Source: Catenulispora sp. EB89 (lineage in GTDB: Bacteria > Actinomycetota > Actinomycetes > Streptomycetales > Catenulisporaceae). From it: DNA of 64,000 bases. The translations under genes were made by a program, and so were the position numbers. Location of the stretch: assembly GCF_041261445.1 (NCBI RefSeq), contig NZ_JBGCCU010000031.1, positions 1-64,000 on the forward strand. The letters are read 5' to 3'. The notes beneath the pieces were generated by a model. That model was not told where the DNA came from. It saw only the letters and a program-made list of their open reading frames with translations, and made no database searches. The first letter of the stretch is position 1; each line of letters starts with the position of its first letter. Below are positions 34,555 to 43,203 of the stretch, piece after piece.

Positions 34555-35639
34555 CAGAGGATCACCACGGACCGCAGAACCTCGCCGCGCCGCATGCGGT
34601 CGAAAGCGGCCTCGACGTCGGTCAGCGCGATCTCCTCGCTGACGAACACGTCGAGGTCGAGCTTGCCGCGCTGGTAGAGGTCGACGAGCATCGGGAAGTC
34701 GCGGCTGGGCAGGCAGTCGCCGTACCAGCTGGACTTCAGCGCGCCGCCCCGGCCGAACACGTCGATCAGCGGCAGGTCCGGGATCCGCATCTGCGGCGTC
34801 GGCACACCGACCAGCACCACGGTCCCGGCCAGGTCGCGCGCGTAGAACGCCTGCTTCCAGGTCTCCGGCCGGCCGACCGCCTCGATCACCACGTCCGCGC
34901 CGAAACCGCCGGTCAGCTCCTGGATCGCGGCGACCGGGTCGGTCGTGGAGGAGTCGACGGTGTGCGTGGCGCCGAGCCGGGTCGCGGTCGCGAGTTTCTT
35001 GGCGTCGAGGTCCACCGCGATGATCGGGTTCGCCCCGGCCAGCGCCGAGCCCGCGATCGCCGCCGCACCGACCCCGCCGCAGCCGATCACCGCGACCGAC
35101 TTGCCCCGGGTGACGCCCCCGGTGTTCACGGCGGCGCCGATGCCCGCCATCACCCCGCAGCCGAGCAGGCCGACGGCCGCGGGCCGCGCGCTCGGGTCCA
35201 CCTTCGTGCACTGACCAGCCGCGACCAGCGTTTTCTCGGCGAACGCGCCGATGCCGAGGGCCGGGGTCAGCTCGGTTCCGTCCTCGAGCGTCATCTTCTG
35301 CTTGGCGTTGTGCGTGTTGAAGCAGTACCACGGCTCGGCGCGCCGGCAGGCCCGGCACTGGCCGCAGACCGCGCGCCAGTTCAGGATGACGAAGTCGCCG
35401 GGCTCGACCTCGGTGACGCCGGGGCCGACGGCCTCCACGATGCCCGAGGCCTCGTGGCCCAGCAGGAATGGGAACTCGTCGTTGATGCCGCCCTCCCGGT
35501 AGTGCAGGTCGGTGTGGCAGACGCCGCAGGCCTGCACCCGCACCACGGCCTCACCGGGCCCGGGATCGGGGACGTTGATCGTCACGATCTCCACCGGTGC
35601 GCCCTCGGTCCGGGCGATGACTGCCTTCACCTGCTGCAT
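34554..35639 (-). CDS. mscR: S-(hydroxymethyl)mycothiol dehydrogenase
   Basis: This 361-residue class III-type zinc alcohol dehydrogenase has catalytic-zinc ligands in [10 protein letters not shown] (Cys41) and GHEASG (His62), and the structural-zinc cysteines 92, 95, 98 and 106 in [16 protein letters not shown]. It also has the NAD-binding [14 protein letters not shown]. Sequence and context match MscR/AdhE2, which oxidises the formaldehyde-mycothiol adduct with NAD+. It is coupled by a TGATG overlap to an MBL hydrolase. The ATG at 35637-35639 has an AAGGAG site. The open frame extends upstream only as a chance frame. Its presence implies mycothiol use and formaldehyde/NO detoxification. Confidence 0.93.
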   Translation of the reverse strand: MQQVKAVIARTEGAPVEIVTINVPDPGPGEAVVRVQACGVCHTDLHYREGGINDEFPFLLGHEASGIVEAVGPGVTEVEPGDFVILNWRAVCGQCRACRRAEPWYCFNTHNAKQKMTLEDGTELTPALGIGAFAEKTLVAAGQCTKVDPSARPAAVGLLGCGVMAGIGAAVNTGGVTRGKSVAVIGCGGVGAAAIAGSALAGANPIIAVDLDAKKLATATRLGATHTVDSSTTDPVAAIQELTGGFGADVVIEAVGRPETWKQAFYARDLAGTVVLVGVPTPQMRIPDLPLIDVFGRGGALKSSWYGDCLPSRDFPMLVDLYQRGKLDLDVFVSEEIALTDVEAAFDRMRRGEVLRSVVIL

Positions 35640-35748
35640 GGCACTCCTTCGTGTTCTGCTGACCAGGATGGTGCTGGATAGTGATGATATGGGTTCCCCG
35701 GCAGGCCCCAGGCCGTTCCTGTCGGCGGTTTCTGCCATCATCCGGCTC

Positions 35749-36612
35749 ATGACGCTCGACCGCTCGGCGCTCGCGGGATCCGACGCCCCTGCGCCCTTCG
35801 ACCCCGACCTGCTCGTCGCGATTCGCCGCCGCCTGACCGAGATCTGCGACGCCGCGCAGCAGCCGGCTCCCGCCGCCGACAACCCGTTCGCCGCGGTCCG
35901 CGATTACAGCGAACCCCGCGAGCTGGCGAAGACCCTCGCGGCGTGGGGCGATCGCGCGGAGCCGGCCGTGCCCGAACTCGTCCGGCTGCTGGCCGTCCGG
36001 CCCATCGTGGCGGCTCCGGCGCTGACCGCGATCGGCCGGCCGACCCCGGAGTGCGTGGCGGCGCTGCGGCGCGTCGCAGAGACCGCCGACGGCGCCGAGG
36101 CCGTCCCCGCGCGCCTCGCGGTGGCCCGGGCCGTACGGAGCCTGACAGGCGGCACCGGGGCGCTCCTGGCCGCCGTCCGGTTCGGGCTCAGCACCCCGAG
36201 CAAGGATGCCGACGACCGCGCCGCAGCAGCCGACGCCGCCACGGAACTCCCCGATCGCGCCGACCATGCCGAACTCCTCACCCCGCTCCTCCTGCGGGCG
36301 CTCCAGGCCATCCCGGTCCCGACCCCGAGCCTCCCGGCGCACCAGGCGCGTCTCAAGCTCGGCCACGCTCTCTGGCTCTTCACAGGCCGGCCCGAGTACG
36401 TGATCGAGGTACTGCGCAGCACACTTGATCTCGCCGGCGAAGACATCACCGCCTGGACCGTCGCCAAGGCGGCCGAACTTGCCGCGGACCTCGCGCCGGA
36501 TCTCGGTCCGGCAGCGCGTGAGCTCGTCCCCGGTCTGGAAGCGGCGCTCGCCGATCCGGTTTCAGCCGGTGCCGCTGAGCGGGCGCTGAAATCCCCTTAC
36601 TTCCGCAAATAA
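35749..36612 (+). CDS. HEAT-like helical repeat protein
   Basis: This 287-residue, Ala/Leu/Arg-rich, all-helical protein has several degenerate repeats of the form [16 protein letters not shown] and [20 protein letters not shown], typical of HEAT/PBS-lyase helical hairpins. These repeats serve as protein-binding scaffolds, and no catalytic site is visible. I chose the ATG at 35749. An ATG at 35689 in frame is also possible, and neither has a clear ribosome site. It is divergent from mscR, and its last 16 bases overlap the convergent glycosyltransferase gene. Function is unknown. Confidence 0.72.
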   Translation: MTLDRSALAGSDAPAPFDPDLLVAIRRRLTEICDAAQQPAPAADNPFAAVRDYSEPRELAKTLAAWGDRAEPAVPELVRLLAVRPIVAAPALTAIGRPTPECVAALRRVAETADGAEAVPARLAVARAVRSLTGGTGALLAAVRFGLSTPSKDADDRAAAADAATELPDRADHAELLTPLLLRALQAIPVPTPSLPAHQARLKLGHALWLFTGRPEYVIEVLRSTLDLAGEDITAWTVAKAAELAADLAPDLGPAARELVPGLEAALADPVSAGAAERALKSPYFRK

Positions 36613-37295
36613 GCAAGGCATAGCACGAATACGGCCCGCCCCAAATAAGCGATCGATTTCACCGGAGAAGCGCTCGGCGTGCCGCCCTTGCGTGGGCGCA
36701 TCTCGACCGGCACTTGGCGCACCACATATCCGGCTTTGATGGCTCTGACAAGTGTGTCGATCGTGTCGGCCAGATATTCGACCGGATACCAGGCCGCGTA
36801 ATATTCGATGAGTTCGCGATTGCAGCTGCGCAGTCCGGACGTCGTGTCCGTCAGCCGCACCTTCGCCTGGCCGGAGATGACCAGGCTGAACAGCGTCATC
36901 GCCCAGCGGCGCGGGCCCTTGGCCTCGTAGTCGCCCTCGCCGGCGAAGCGGGCGCCGATCACCATGTCGGCGTCGGCCAGGCCGGCGATCAGCTTCGGGA
37001 TGCTCTCCGGCAGGTGCTGGCCGTCCGCGTCGAACTGCACGGCGATCTGGTAGCCGTGGTCGCGCGCGTAGATGTAGCCGAGCCGTCTGGCGCCGCCGAC
37101 GCCGAGATTGAACGGGAGTTCCAGGACGGCGACGCCGTGCGCGCGGGCTGTCTTCACCGTGGCGTCGGTCGATCCGTCGTCCACCACGAGGATGTCCACG
37201 TCCTGCAGGAAATCCTGGATCTCCTGCAGGACGTGGCCGATGGATTCTTCCTCATTCCACGCCGGAATGATGACAAGCACACTTTTCTGTGTCAC
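36597..37295 (-). CDS. Family 2 glycosyltransferase (DPM/polyprenol type)
   Basis: This 232-residue GT-A fold enzyme has VLVIIPAWNEEESIGHVL at the start, the DDGSTD motif at about residues 40-45, the metal-binding FDADGQHLPE at about 90, and a later TSGLRSCNRELIEYY loop. The size and the single hydrophobic C-terminal segment ([17 protein letters not shown]) resemble dolichol-phosphate-mannose synthase-like enzymes that load sugars on polyprenol phosphate. It starts at GTG. Codon use and base composition near its C-terminal end are distinctly less GC-rich than in the neighbours. It ends in TAA inside the convergent HEAT gene and has no sugar-pathway neighbours. Confidence 0.88.
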   Translation of the reverse strand: MTQKSVLVIIPAWNEEESIGHVLQEIQDFLQDVDILVVDDGSTDATVKTARAHGVAVLELPFNLGVGGARRLGYIYARDHGYQIAVQFDADGQHLPESIPKLIAGLADADMVIGARFAGEGDYEAKGPRRWAMTLFSLVISGQAKVRLTDTTSGLRSCNRELIEYYAAWYPVEYLADTIDTLVRAIKAGYVVRQVPVEMRPRKGGTPSASPVKSIAYLGRAVFVLCLAYLRK

Positions 37296-37402
37296 GGATG
37301 CCCTAGCGCTGTGATGACTTTCTCCGGTCCCGGTCCGTCCCCGTCAACATATCCGGGCAGCGCGTGGCCTCGCTTGCGAACCGCCGAAATTCGCGCCCCG
37401 CG

Positions 37403-39364
37403 CTACGGCTGCTCCGTCCAGTTCTCGCTGGTGCTGCCGTTGCACGTGTAGATCTCGCCCTCGGCGTAGTTGGCCGTCGAAGCCCCGAGCACGCTCAGGC
37501 ACTTGCCGGACTGCGCCCCGACGATCGTCCCCGCCGACCCCGACCCCGAGTTCACCGTCCACCGCTGGTTGGCGGCGCCGTTGCAGGTGTTCACGCCGAC
37601 GATCGAGCGGTCGGCGGTCGCGCTGTTCTGCACCTCCAGGCACAGGCCGCTGGTCGCGCCGGTGATCGTGCCGTTCCCGTTCACCAGCCAGTGCTCGCTC
37701 AGGCTGCCGTTGCAGGTGTAGATGTCCGAGGTCGTGCCGGGAGCCGTGGACCCGCCGGTGACCGACAGGCACTTGCCGGACAGGCCGCCGACGAACGTGG
37801 TCGGGGCCGCGCCGGACGGGCCGCCGAAGGTGATCACGGCCGCGTCGCCGGCCGGGACCGAGGCGGAGAACGTCGGGGAGTCGACCGTGTACGACGTCGT
37901 CGTCGGGGCCGGCAGCGTGCCGTCGGACTGCACGCTCTGGCCGCCGAGCGTGATTCCGCTCTGCGCGGTCAGGCTGGCGGCCGACAGGTCGAACCGGGAG
38001 GCCGAAGCATAGGTCTGCGGCAGGTTCAGCTGGACCGAGGTCGCGCCGTTGCCCGCCGGATCCGCGACGTTGTCCAGCACGACCGTGACCGAGTTGTCGG
38101 CGTGCCGGACGGCGTAGGCCCGCACCGTCGCCGAGGCCGGGTTGCTGACCTGCAGGAAGCTGCCGGTCCCGACGGCGTGCACGGCGGCCAGGCCGTAGTA
38201 CTCCGGCTGCGCGGACAGGTTGCCGGCCGCCGCGTCGGCGGCGGTCGCCGCGCACAGCGGGGTGTAGTACGGGAACGAGGACGTGCCATAGCACTGCGTC
38301 ACAGTGCCGTGCATGTAGTACCCGGCCGCGCCCTCCTGCGCGAAGTTCAGCTCCTCGTCAACGGCCCACAGAGCCGAGGCGTAGACGTCCGAGACGCCCT
38401 GAACACCGCTGCACACCACCGAGTTGCCCTCGTCGATCACCGCCGGCAGCGACAGCCGGTTGGCGACCGACACCGCGCTGTCGGCGGCCGACGTCTCCTT
38501 CGAGTGGGTTCCGGAGGACAACAGGTCGGCGATGCTCGGCGCCGGGTTCGGGCTCCCGCAGTTGGACAGCGGGTAGTGGTGGCTGGTCAGCTCACTGATC
38601 TGCGGAGTCCCCATCGACGCCTGGTCGTTGACGAACGCGGTCTGCAACGCGCCGGTCGGCGAGGTGGCGGCGTCACTGCCCTCGATCGGCACGCCCGGCA
38701 CCGCGGCCCGGATCGCCTGGACGTAGGCGTGGAAGTCGGTGACGTACTTTCCCGAGTTGCCGCTGTATTGCGGATACAGGTCCGGCTCGTTGCCGATCTC
38801 GATGTCCTGCAACGACGAGCCGAGCGCGGCCTCGGCGTGCGCGGCCTCGTCGGCGGCGCGCGCCGGGTCGTACTGCTTCATGTTCACGCCGAGGATGACC
38901 TTCCAGCCGCTGGCGCCGGCCAGGGTGGCGAGGTTGCTCAGGTCGGCGGGGGTGATGGTGGCGTCGGCCCAGGACGGCTGCGGCTCGTTGCTGGAAGTCC
39001 AGAAGGACTTGTCGACCTGGTTGCCGCCGATGCGGATGACTGAGGTCCCCAGGTTCTTGAGGTACTGGAACTGGTTGCCCTGCCCGAAGCTCGGGATCGC
39101 CAGGAACGACGCCTCGTACGACAGGCCGACGTCGCTGGTGGCCAGCGAGGTTCCGGTGCCGGCCGCCGAGACGCTGATGGTCGCGCTGGCGGCGGTGGTG
39201 CTGGCGGTGGTGCCGGCGGTGGTCGTGGCAGCGGCTTTGACAGCGGTCTGCGGGGCCTGTGCGGCCAGGGCTGTGGGGATCGCGGCCACGGCGGTCAGGA
39301 CCGCCGCACCCGCGACGATCGACGTTCGGCGGGAGAATCCGCCCGGTCTGAGGGCATGCCGCAT
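37403..39364 (-). CDS. Secreted GH79-like glycosidase with ricin-type CBM13
   Basis: This 653-residue enzyme has a signal peptide (basic start, SIVAGAAVLTAVAAIPTALA, cleavage near 35). The TIM-barrel domain (about 65-400) has the acid/base in IEIGNEPDLY (Glu193) and the nucleophile in PAVIDEGNSVV (Glu312), as in GH79 beta-glucuronidase/heparanase-like enzymes. A beta-sandwich domain follows to about 505. Residues 515-653 are a ricin-type beta-trefoil with three QxW-type repeats (GLSGKCLSV, TSGLCLEV, QSGKCLSV). It probably removes uronic acid residues from extracellular polysaccharide or plant material. The ATG has CCAGGAG upstream. A GTTCA/TGAAC palindrome 26 bases upstream may be its operator. 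Confidence 0.88.
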   Translation of the reverse strand: MRHALRPGGFSRRTSIVAGAAVLTAVAAIPTALAAQAPQTAVKAAATTTAGTTASTTAASATISVSAAGTGTSLATSDVGLSYEASFLAIPSFGQGNQFQYLKNLGTSVIRIGGNQVDKSFWTSSNEPQPSWADATITPADLSNLATLAGASGWKVILGVNMKQYDPARAADEAAHAEAALGSSLQDIEIGNEPDLYPQYSGNSGKYVTDFHAYVQAIRAAVPGVPIEGSDAATSPTGALQTAFVNDQASMGTPQISELTSHHYPLSNCGSPNPAPSIADLLSSGTHSKETSAADSAVSVANRLSLPAVIDEGNSVVCSGVQGVSDVYASALWAVDEELNFAQEGAAGYYMHGTVTQCYGTSSFPYYTPLCAATAADAAAGNLSAQPEYYGLAAVHAVGTGSFLQVSNPASATVRAYAVRHADNSVTVVLDNVADPAGNGATSVQLNLPQTYASASRFDLSAASLTAQSGITLGGQSVQSDGTLPAPTTTSYTVDSPTFSASVPAGDAAVITFGGPSGAAPTTFVGGLSGKCLSVTGGSTAPGTTSDIYTCNGSLSEHWLVNGNGTITGATSGLCLEVQNSATADRSIVGVNTCNGAANQRWTVNSGSGSAGTIVGAQSGKCLSVLGASTANYAEGEIYTCNGSTSENWTEQP

Positions 39365-39389
39365 CGAGGACTCCTGGCGGGATGATGGT

Positions 39390-39405
39390 GTTCACGTATA
39401 TGAAC
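39390..39405. promoter_or_regulatory. GTTCA-N6-TGAAC palindrome
   Basis: GTTCACGTATATGAAC is a near-perfect palindrome 26-41 bases upstream of the GH79 gene start. Its location within the leader makes it a likely repressor site. The regulator (GntR or IclR type perhaps) is not in the window. Confidence 0.45.
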
Positions 39406-39479
39406 GCCTTCTGCATGAGTGAACGGCGCTGATGCTAGATGCCGGGAAAGCCCTCGTCTACGGATTCTTGTTGCGCAAC

Positions 39480-40025
39480 TCAGGGCCTTGTCGAAGCGAA
39501 CTCGACGATCTCGGCCAGTGTCGGCTTCCAGCTCGCTGTGGTGTCCACGATCAGGGTCGGAACGTCCAGCGTGATCGGGACCCACGACTCGATCGGCCGT
39601 TCTCCGTCGGCGATGCGGCGCAGGAAGGCGGCGTCCGCGTGCGCCGCGCGTGCGGACTGAGTCGCTGCTCGGTGAGCGATGCGTTCGCGAGCGAGTTCGG
39701 GATCGATGACGCATCGCAGGATGCAGATATCCGCCAGATTCAGCAGCGGCTCCAGCCCCGGACGCCAGAGCCGGTCCTGGAAGGCCGCCTCCGCGACCAC
39801 GTTCGTGCCCGACCGCAGCAGCCCGCCGAGGGTTTCGAAGAACGCTGCGTTGGTCTTCAGGTTCAGGTCGTGGGCGTCGGCCGGTTCGGCGCCGTCGGCG
39901 ACCATCTGTTCCTTGATCTCGTCCCGGCACACCGCCGGCCGGCCGAGCGCGTTGGCCAGCGCGTGCGCGAGCGTCGTCTTGCCCGTGCCGGGTGGGCCGC
40001 TGACGGCGATCAGGCTGGGTCTCAT
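39480..40025 (-). CDS. Small P-loop kinase (AAA_33/zeta-toxin-like)
   Basis: This 181-residue P-loop protein has Walker A GPPGTGKT at residues 10-17. A CRDEIKEQM segment follows, as in gluconate-kinase/zeta-toxin-like ATPases, with a hydrophobic strand TNVVAEAAFQ as Walker B and RERIAHRAATQS as a lid. This group phosphorylates small molecules. The substrate is unknown. It lies 24 bases downstream of the PAS-GAF-phosphatase gene in the same direction, so the two are probably one operon. No antitoxin-like small gene accompanies it, which speaks against a toxin-antitoxin role. Confidence 0.82.
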   Translation of the reverse strand: MRPSLIAVSGPPGTGKTTLAHALANALGRPAVCRDEIKEQMVADGAEPADAHDLNLKTNAAFFETLGGLLRSGTNVVAEAAFQDRLWRPGLEPLLNLADICILRCVIDPELARERIAHRAATQSARAAHADAAFLRRIADGERPIESWVPITLDVPTLIVDTTASWKPTLAEIVEFASTRP

Positions 40026-40049
40026 CGGCGGCTACGACCGCTACGACCG

Positions 40050-41783
40050 CTACGGCCGCGGCGTCGCACGCGCGGCGAGAATCGCGATGTCGTCCTCGAT
40101 GGCCGCTGGCGCGACCAGCCGCAGCGCGTCGTCGAGCAGATCCTCCAGGCCGCCGCCGGCCGGCAGCGGCAGGGACGCGAGCCTGGCCAGCGAGACGTCG
40201 ATGTCCTCGCCCCGGCGCTCCACCAGGCCGTCAGTGTAGATCAGCAGCACCTGGTCCGCGCGCAGGTCGACGATCACCTGCTCGTAGCCGCCGAGACCGG
40301 TGCCCAGCGGCGGGCCGGTCGGGACCGTCACCAGCTCGGTCGGGCGGTCGGCGACGAACAGCGCCGGCGGCAGGTGGCCGGCGCTGGCGAAGGTCCAGCG
40401 GCCGCGGTTGGGGTCGGCGACGCCGAGCAGGCAGGTCGCCGGGCGTGCCGACTCGTCCCTGGCGATCAGCGTGTCCAGGTGCCGCAGGATGCCGTGCGGC
40501 GGCAGGTCCATGCCGCCGGCGTCGCGGATCGCCGAGCGGTAGATGCTCATGTCGACCGCGGCCTCGACGCCGTGTCCCATCACGTCGCCCATCACCAGCA
40601 GCGTGCGGCCGAACGGCAGCCGGACGATCTCGTACCAGTCGCCGCCGACCAGGGCGCGGTTGCCGGAGGGCCGGTAGCGGGCGGCGACCTCGAGGTTCGA
40701 GTGCGGCCGGCCCGGCTCGACCAGCAGGGCGCGCTGGAGTTCCAGGGTCACGCTCTGGGAGTCGGCGTACTGCCGGGCGTTCTCGACGCTGACCGCGGCC
40801 CGGTCGGCGAGGTCCTGGACGAGCGCGGCGTCGTCGTCGGTGAAGCCCTTCGACGTGCCGCGGCCGCGGGCCAGCGTCAGCACGCCGACCAGCCGGCCGC
40901 GCGCGCTCAGCGGGACGGCCAGGACCGAGTCGACGTCGGCGAGCTTGTAGGCGGCCAGCGTCTCCCGGCTCTCGGCCCAGTCGGCCAGCTCGTCCTCGGA
41001 GAGCAGGTTGCCGACCACCAGCCGGCCCTCGGCCAGGCAGCGCGCGACCGCCGAGCCGGCGCCGGGCCGGATCGAGGCGCCGGGCAGGGCCAGCGGGCCG
41101 AGGCGGCGGCGCAGCTCGGGGGTGCAGGCGAGCGCGGCGCGGCGCATGCGGAAGGTTTCGAGCGGGCCGCCCTGGCCGTTGGGGCCGCGGTCGACGAACT
41201 CGTGCGGCATCACCTCGACGATCGCCACGTCGGCCATCGCCGGAACCGTGAGCTCCGCGAGCTCGATGCAGGTGATGTCCACGTCGAGCGTGGTGCCGAT
41301 GCGCTCGGCGGCGGCCCCCTGCAGAGCCAGCCGGCGGCGGGCCCGGTCCAGCTCGCGCTGATGGCCGGTCGGGGAGGAGGCCACGGCCGCGACGACGCCG
41401 ATGACCTGGCCGCCGGCCTCCAGGCGGCGGTATCGGATGTGCCAGCCGGTCGCCGTGCCGGTGACCGGCTCGGCCGCGTCCGCGTCCGCGTCGTCGGAGT
41501 CGGCCTCGGCCAGCACCCGGCTGATGGTGGGCAGGTCGGCGGCGAAGGGCGTGGCGGCGACCGGCCGGTTCAGCAGCCGCGCCGGCTCCAGCCCGGTGTT
41601 CTCCAGGAACGCGGAGTTGGCATAGACCCACCGCAACTCGGCGTCCAGCAGCCCCACTCCCGCCGGAGCCCCGGCGAGCACGTCGGCGAGCAGCTCCGAG
41701 CTCAGTGACGCGATGGTGCCGAGGAGGGCGTCAGTGCACCCTCCCCGAGGATCGCTTCGCGAGTACCCGTCGTCCATATCCAT
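40050..41783 (-). CDS. PAS-GAF-SpoIIE (RsbU-type) phosphatase
   Basis: This 577-residue signalling phosphatase has a PAS domain at about 30-135 (LAGAPAGVGLLDAELRWVYA), a short coiled linker (ELDRARRRLALQ), a GAF domain at about 150-340, and a PP2C/SpoIIE catalytic domain at about 350-575. The metal motifs GGDWYEIV, MGDVMGHG, YTDGLVERRGED and IEDDIAIL are all intact. RsbU/RsbP-type enzymes dephosphorylate anti-sigma antagonist proteins to release stress sigma factors. No antagonist gene is adjacent. It precedes the small P-loop kinase with a 24-base gap. The start ATG lacks a ribosome site, so a leaderless or slightly different start is possible. Confidence 0.92.
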   Translation of the reverse strand: MDMDDGYSRSDPRGGCTDALLGTIASLSSELLADVLAGAPAGVGLLDAELRWVYANSAFLENTGLEPARLLNRPVAATPFAADLPTISRVLAEADSDDADADAAEPVTGTATGWHIRYRRLEAGGQVIGVVAAVASSPTGHQRELDRARRRLALQGAAAERIGTTLDVDITCIELAELTVPAMADVAIVEVMPHEFVDRGPNGQGGPLETFRMRRAALACTPELRRRLGPLALPGASIRPGAGSAVARCLAEGRLVVGNLLSEDELADWAESRETLAAYKLADVDSVLAVPLSARGRLVGVLTLARGRGTSKGFTDDDAALVQDLADRAAVSVENARQYADSQSVTLELQRALLVEPGRPHSNLEVAARYRPSGNRALVGGDWYEIVRLPFGRTLLVMGDVMGHGVEAAVDMSIYRSAIRDAGGMDLPPHGILRHLDTLIARDESARPATCLLGVADPNRGRWTFASAGHLPPALFVADRPTELVTVPTGPPLGTGLGGYEQVIVDLRADQVLLIYTDGLVERRGEDIDVSLARLASLPLPAGGGLEDLLDDALRLVAPAAIEDDIAILAARATPRP

Positions 41784-41978
41784 CTATCGGAGATGATATC
41801 GTCACTAACTGCTCAAAAGGGATGACAGAGCGCAAGAGCCGGTGTGGCCTTCCGCACAACCGCCGACACGCCGACCAGACTCGTCTGGCTGGCCTCATCG
41901 TAGGTCACGACGCGATTCGAGGCATTGGTTCGGAGCGGTTCTTACACTTCCTTATGGATTCCCCTCTAAGGAGACCCG

Positions 41979-42383
41979 ATGAACGCCCACGCTCGGACCA
42001 AGGCAGCGATCGAAGAACACTGGCAAGCCTCTGAAAACGGGGACATCGAAGTCGAACACGCCATCTACACGGACGACGCGGTCCTCGACTACCCGCAGTC
42101 CGGCGAACGCTTCCGCGGCCGCGCGACCATCGCCGCCCAGCGCGGCGGACACCCCGCCGACCGGCATTTCAGGGTCCTGCGGATCACCGGCCGCGACGAT
42201 CTGTGGGTGAGCGAGTGCGTGATCACCTACGACGGCGCGCCGAGCTACTCGGTCAGCATCATGCAGTTCGCCGAGGAGCGCGTGGTCCACGAGACGCAGT
42301 ACTTCGGCGACGCCTTCGGGGCGCCGCCGTCACGGCTGGCGCTCGCCGAGCCGATGCCGGGGCGGCAGATCAACGGGGCCTGA
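41979..42383 (+). CDS. SnoaL/NTF2-like protein
   Basis: This 134-residue protein has the cone-shaped NTF2/SnoaL fold pattern: the N-terminal helix AAIEEHWQASENGDIEVEHAIY, then DDAVLDYPQSGERFRGRATIAAQRG, and beta-strands ending in VVHETQYFGDAFGAP. The fold hosts small-molecule isomerases, hydrolases and plain binding proteins, and the catalytic type cannot be told. The ATG has a clear AAGGAGA site. It stands alone in a 195-base to 199-base setting between a divergent phosphatase gene and a convergent muconolactone-isomerase-like gene. Confidence 0.85.
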   Translation: MNAHARTKAAIEEHWQASENGDIEVEHAIYTDDAVLDYPQSGERFRGRATIAAQRGGHPADRHFRVLRITGRDDLWVSECVITYDGAPSYSVSIMQFAEERVVHETQYFGDAFGAPPSRLALAEPMPGRQINGA

Positions 42384-42582
42384 TGCGCTGTGGGCGGCCT
42401 GGCCCGCGCTCGCCGATCTGATCCGCGCGCCTTTGCCGACCGGCGCCGGCCCGTGCGGTCAGCGCGAGCGGTCGGTGCGCCCGGGGAACCGGAGCGGGCA
42501 GTCCACGCACGCTTGGCCTGGCACTGATCGTGCCGCTGGTGCCTGCCCCGGCCGATGTCGCGCCGGCCGAATCAGCACATTG

Positions 42583-43182
42583 CTAAGCCGTCGCCGGATC
42601 GCTGGGATGCCGCGTCAGCGCCAGCGTCTCGACCTCCAGCCACTTGTCCATCGGCAGCGACCGCAGATATCCGTCCAAGCTCTCCGCATCAGCAGCCTGC
42701 CACAGCCCGAGGTTGCGCCCCTCGCCCGGCAGCGACCACAACCGGATCAGCCGCCGCTGGGCCGCGAGCTCCGCGGTGCGCCGGGCTTCCCCGGCCGTCG
42801 CGTCCTCGACGTCCTCCGGACTCGCGTCGGCGGGCACCGCGAGCGTGAACGTCGTGAAGTACTCCGTCTCCGTCCCGTCGAGCGCCACGCGCCCCGGCCC
42901 CGGGTCGTTTCCGTGCGGCCCCAGCGGCGTCACCTCGTCGGTGCGCCAGATCCGCAGCGGCATCGTGGCGAGGGTCTTCTCCAGATCGTCAGGGTCCTGA
43001 GCCGCGAACAGGCCGAGCGTGCGCCATTCGCCGGGCGCCAGCGGCGGACGCCACAGTCGCAGTACCTTGCCATCCTCCGCGAGGACCCGCGTGTTCGCGG
43101 CCTCCCGCGCCCGAACCGCGTCCACTTCCTCCGGCGTCGTGCCTTCCGGCACCTGAGTCGTCATTGTGACTATGTATTCCAT
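42583..43182 (-). CDS. Tandem muconolactone-isomerase-like protein
   Basis: This 199-residue protein is made of two copies of a domain of about 95 residues. Each copy has a TxxxVPxxxxxExV segment, then a xLxRLWxxPxxxGxxxxLGLxxAxDxxxLxxxLxxxP core (LRLWRPPLAPGEWRTLGLF and IRLWSLPGEGRNLGLW). This is the muconolactone delta-isomerase (CatC) ferredoxin-like fold. CatC itself is a single-domain oligomer in the beta-ketoadipate pathway. The fused pair here has no other catechol genes nearby, so a different substrate is likely. The start ATG has CGGAG upstream. Confidence 0.82.
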   Translation of the reverse strand: MEYIVTMTTQVPEGTTPEEVDAVRAREAANTRVLAEDGKVLRLWRPPLAPGEWRTLGLFAAQDPDDLEKTLATMPLRIWRTDEVTPLGPHGNDPGPGRVALDGTETEYFTTFTLAVPADASPEDVEDATAGEARRTAELAAQRRLIRLWSLPGEGRNLGLWQAADAESLDGYLRSLPMDKWLEVETLALTRHPSDPATA

Positions 43183-43203
43183 GCGTATTCTCCGAATTCA
43201 CCA

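Noticed and set aside
39480-40025. Zeta-toxin/antitoxin idea for the small P-loop kinase
   Set aside because: No antitoxin-like small gene is adjacent, and the neighbour is a signalling phosphatase gene.
41784-41978. Possible small RNA or leader in the AT-richer 195-base gap
   Set aside because: No stable fold or repeat stood out by eye. Nothing supportable.
42384-42582. Possible gene fragment (LWAAWPALADLIRAPLPTG) between two convergent genes
   Set aside because: Too short and no family resemblance. Left unannotated.
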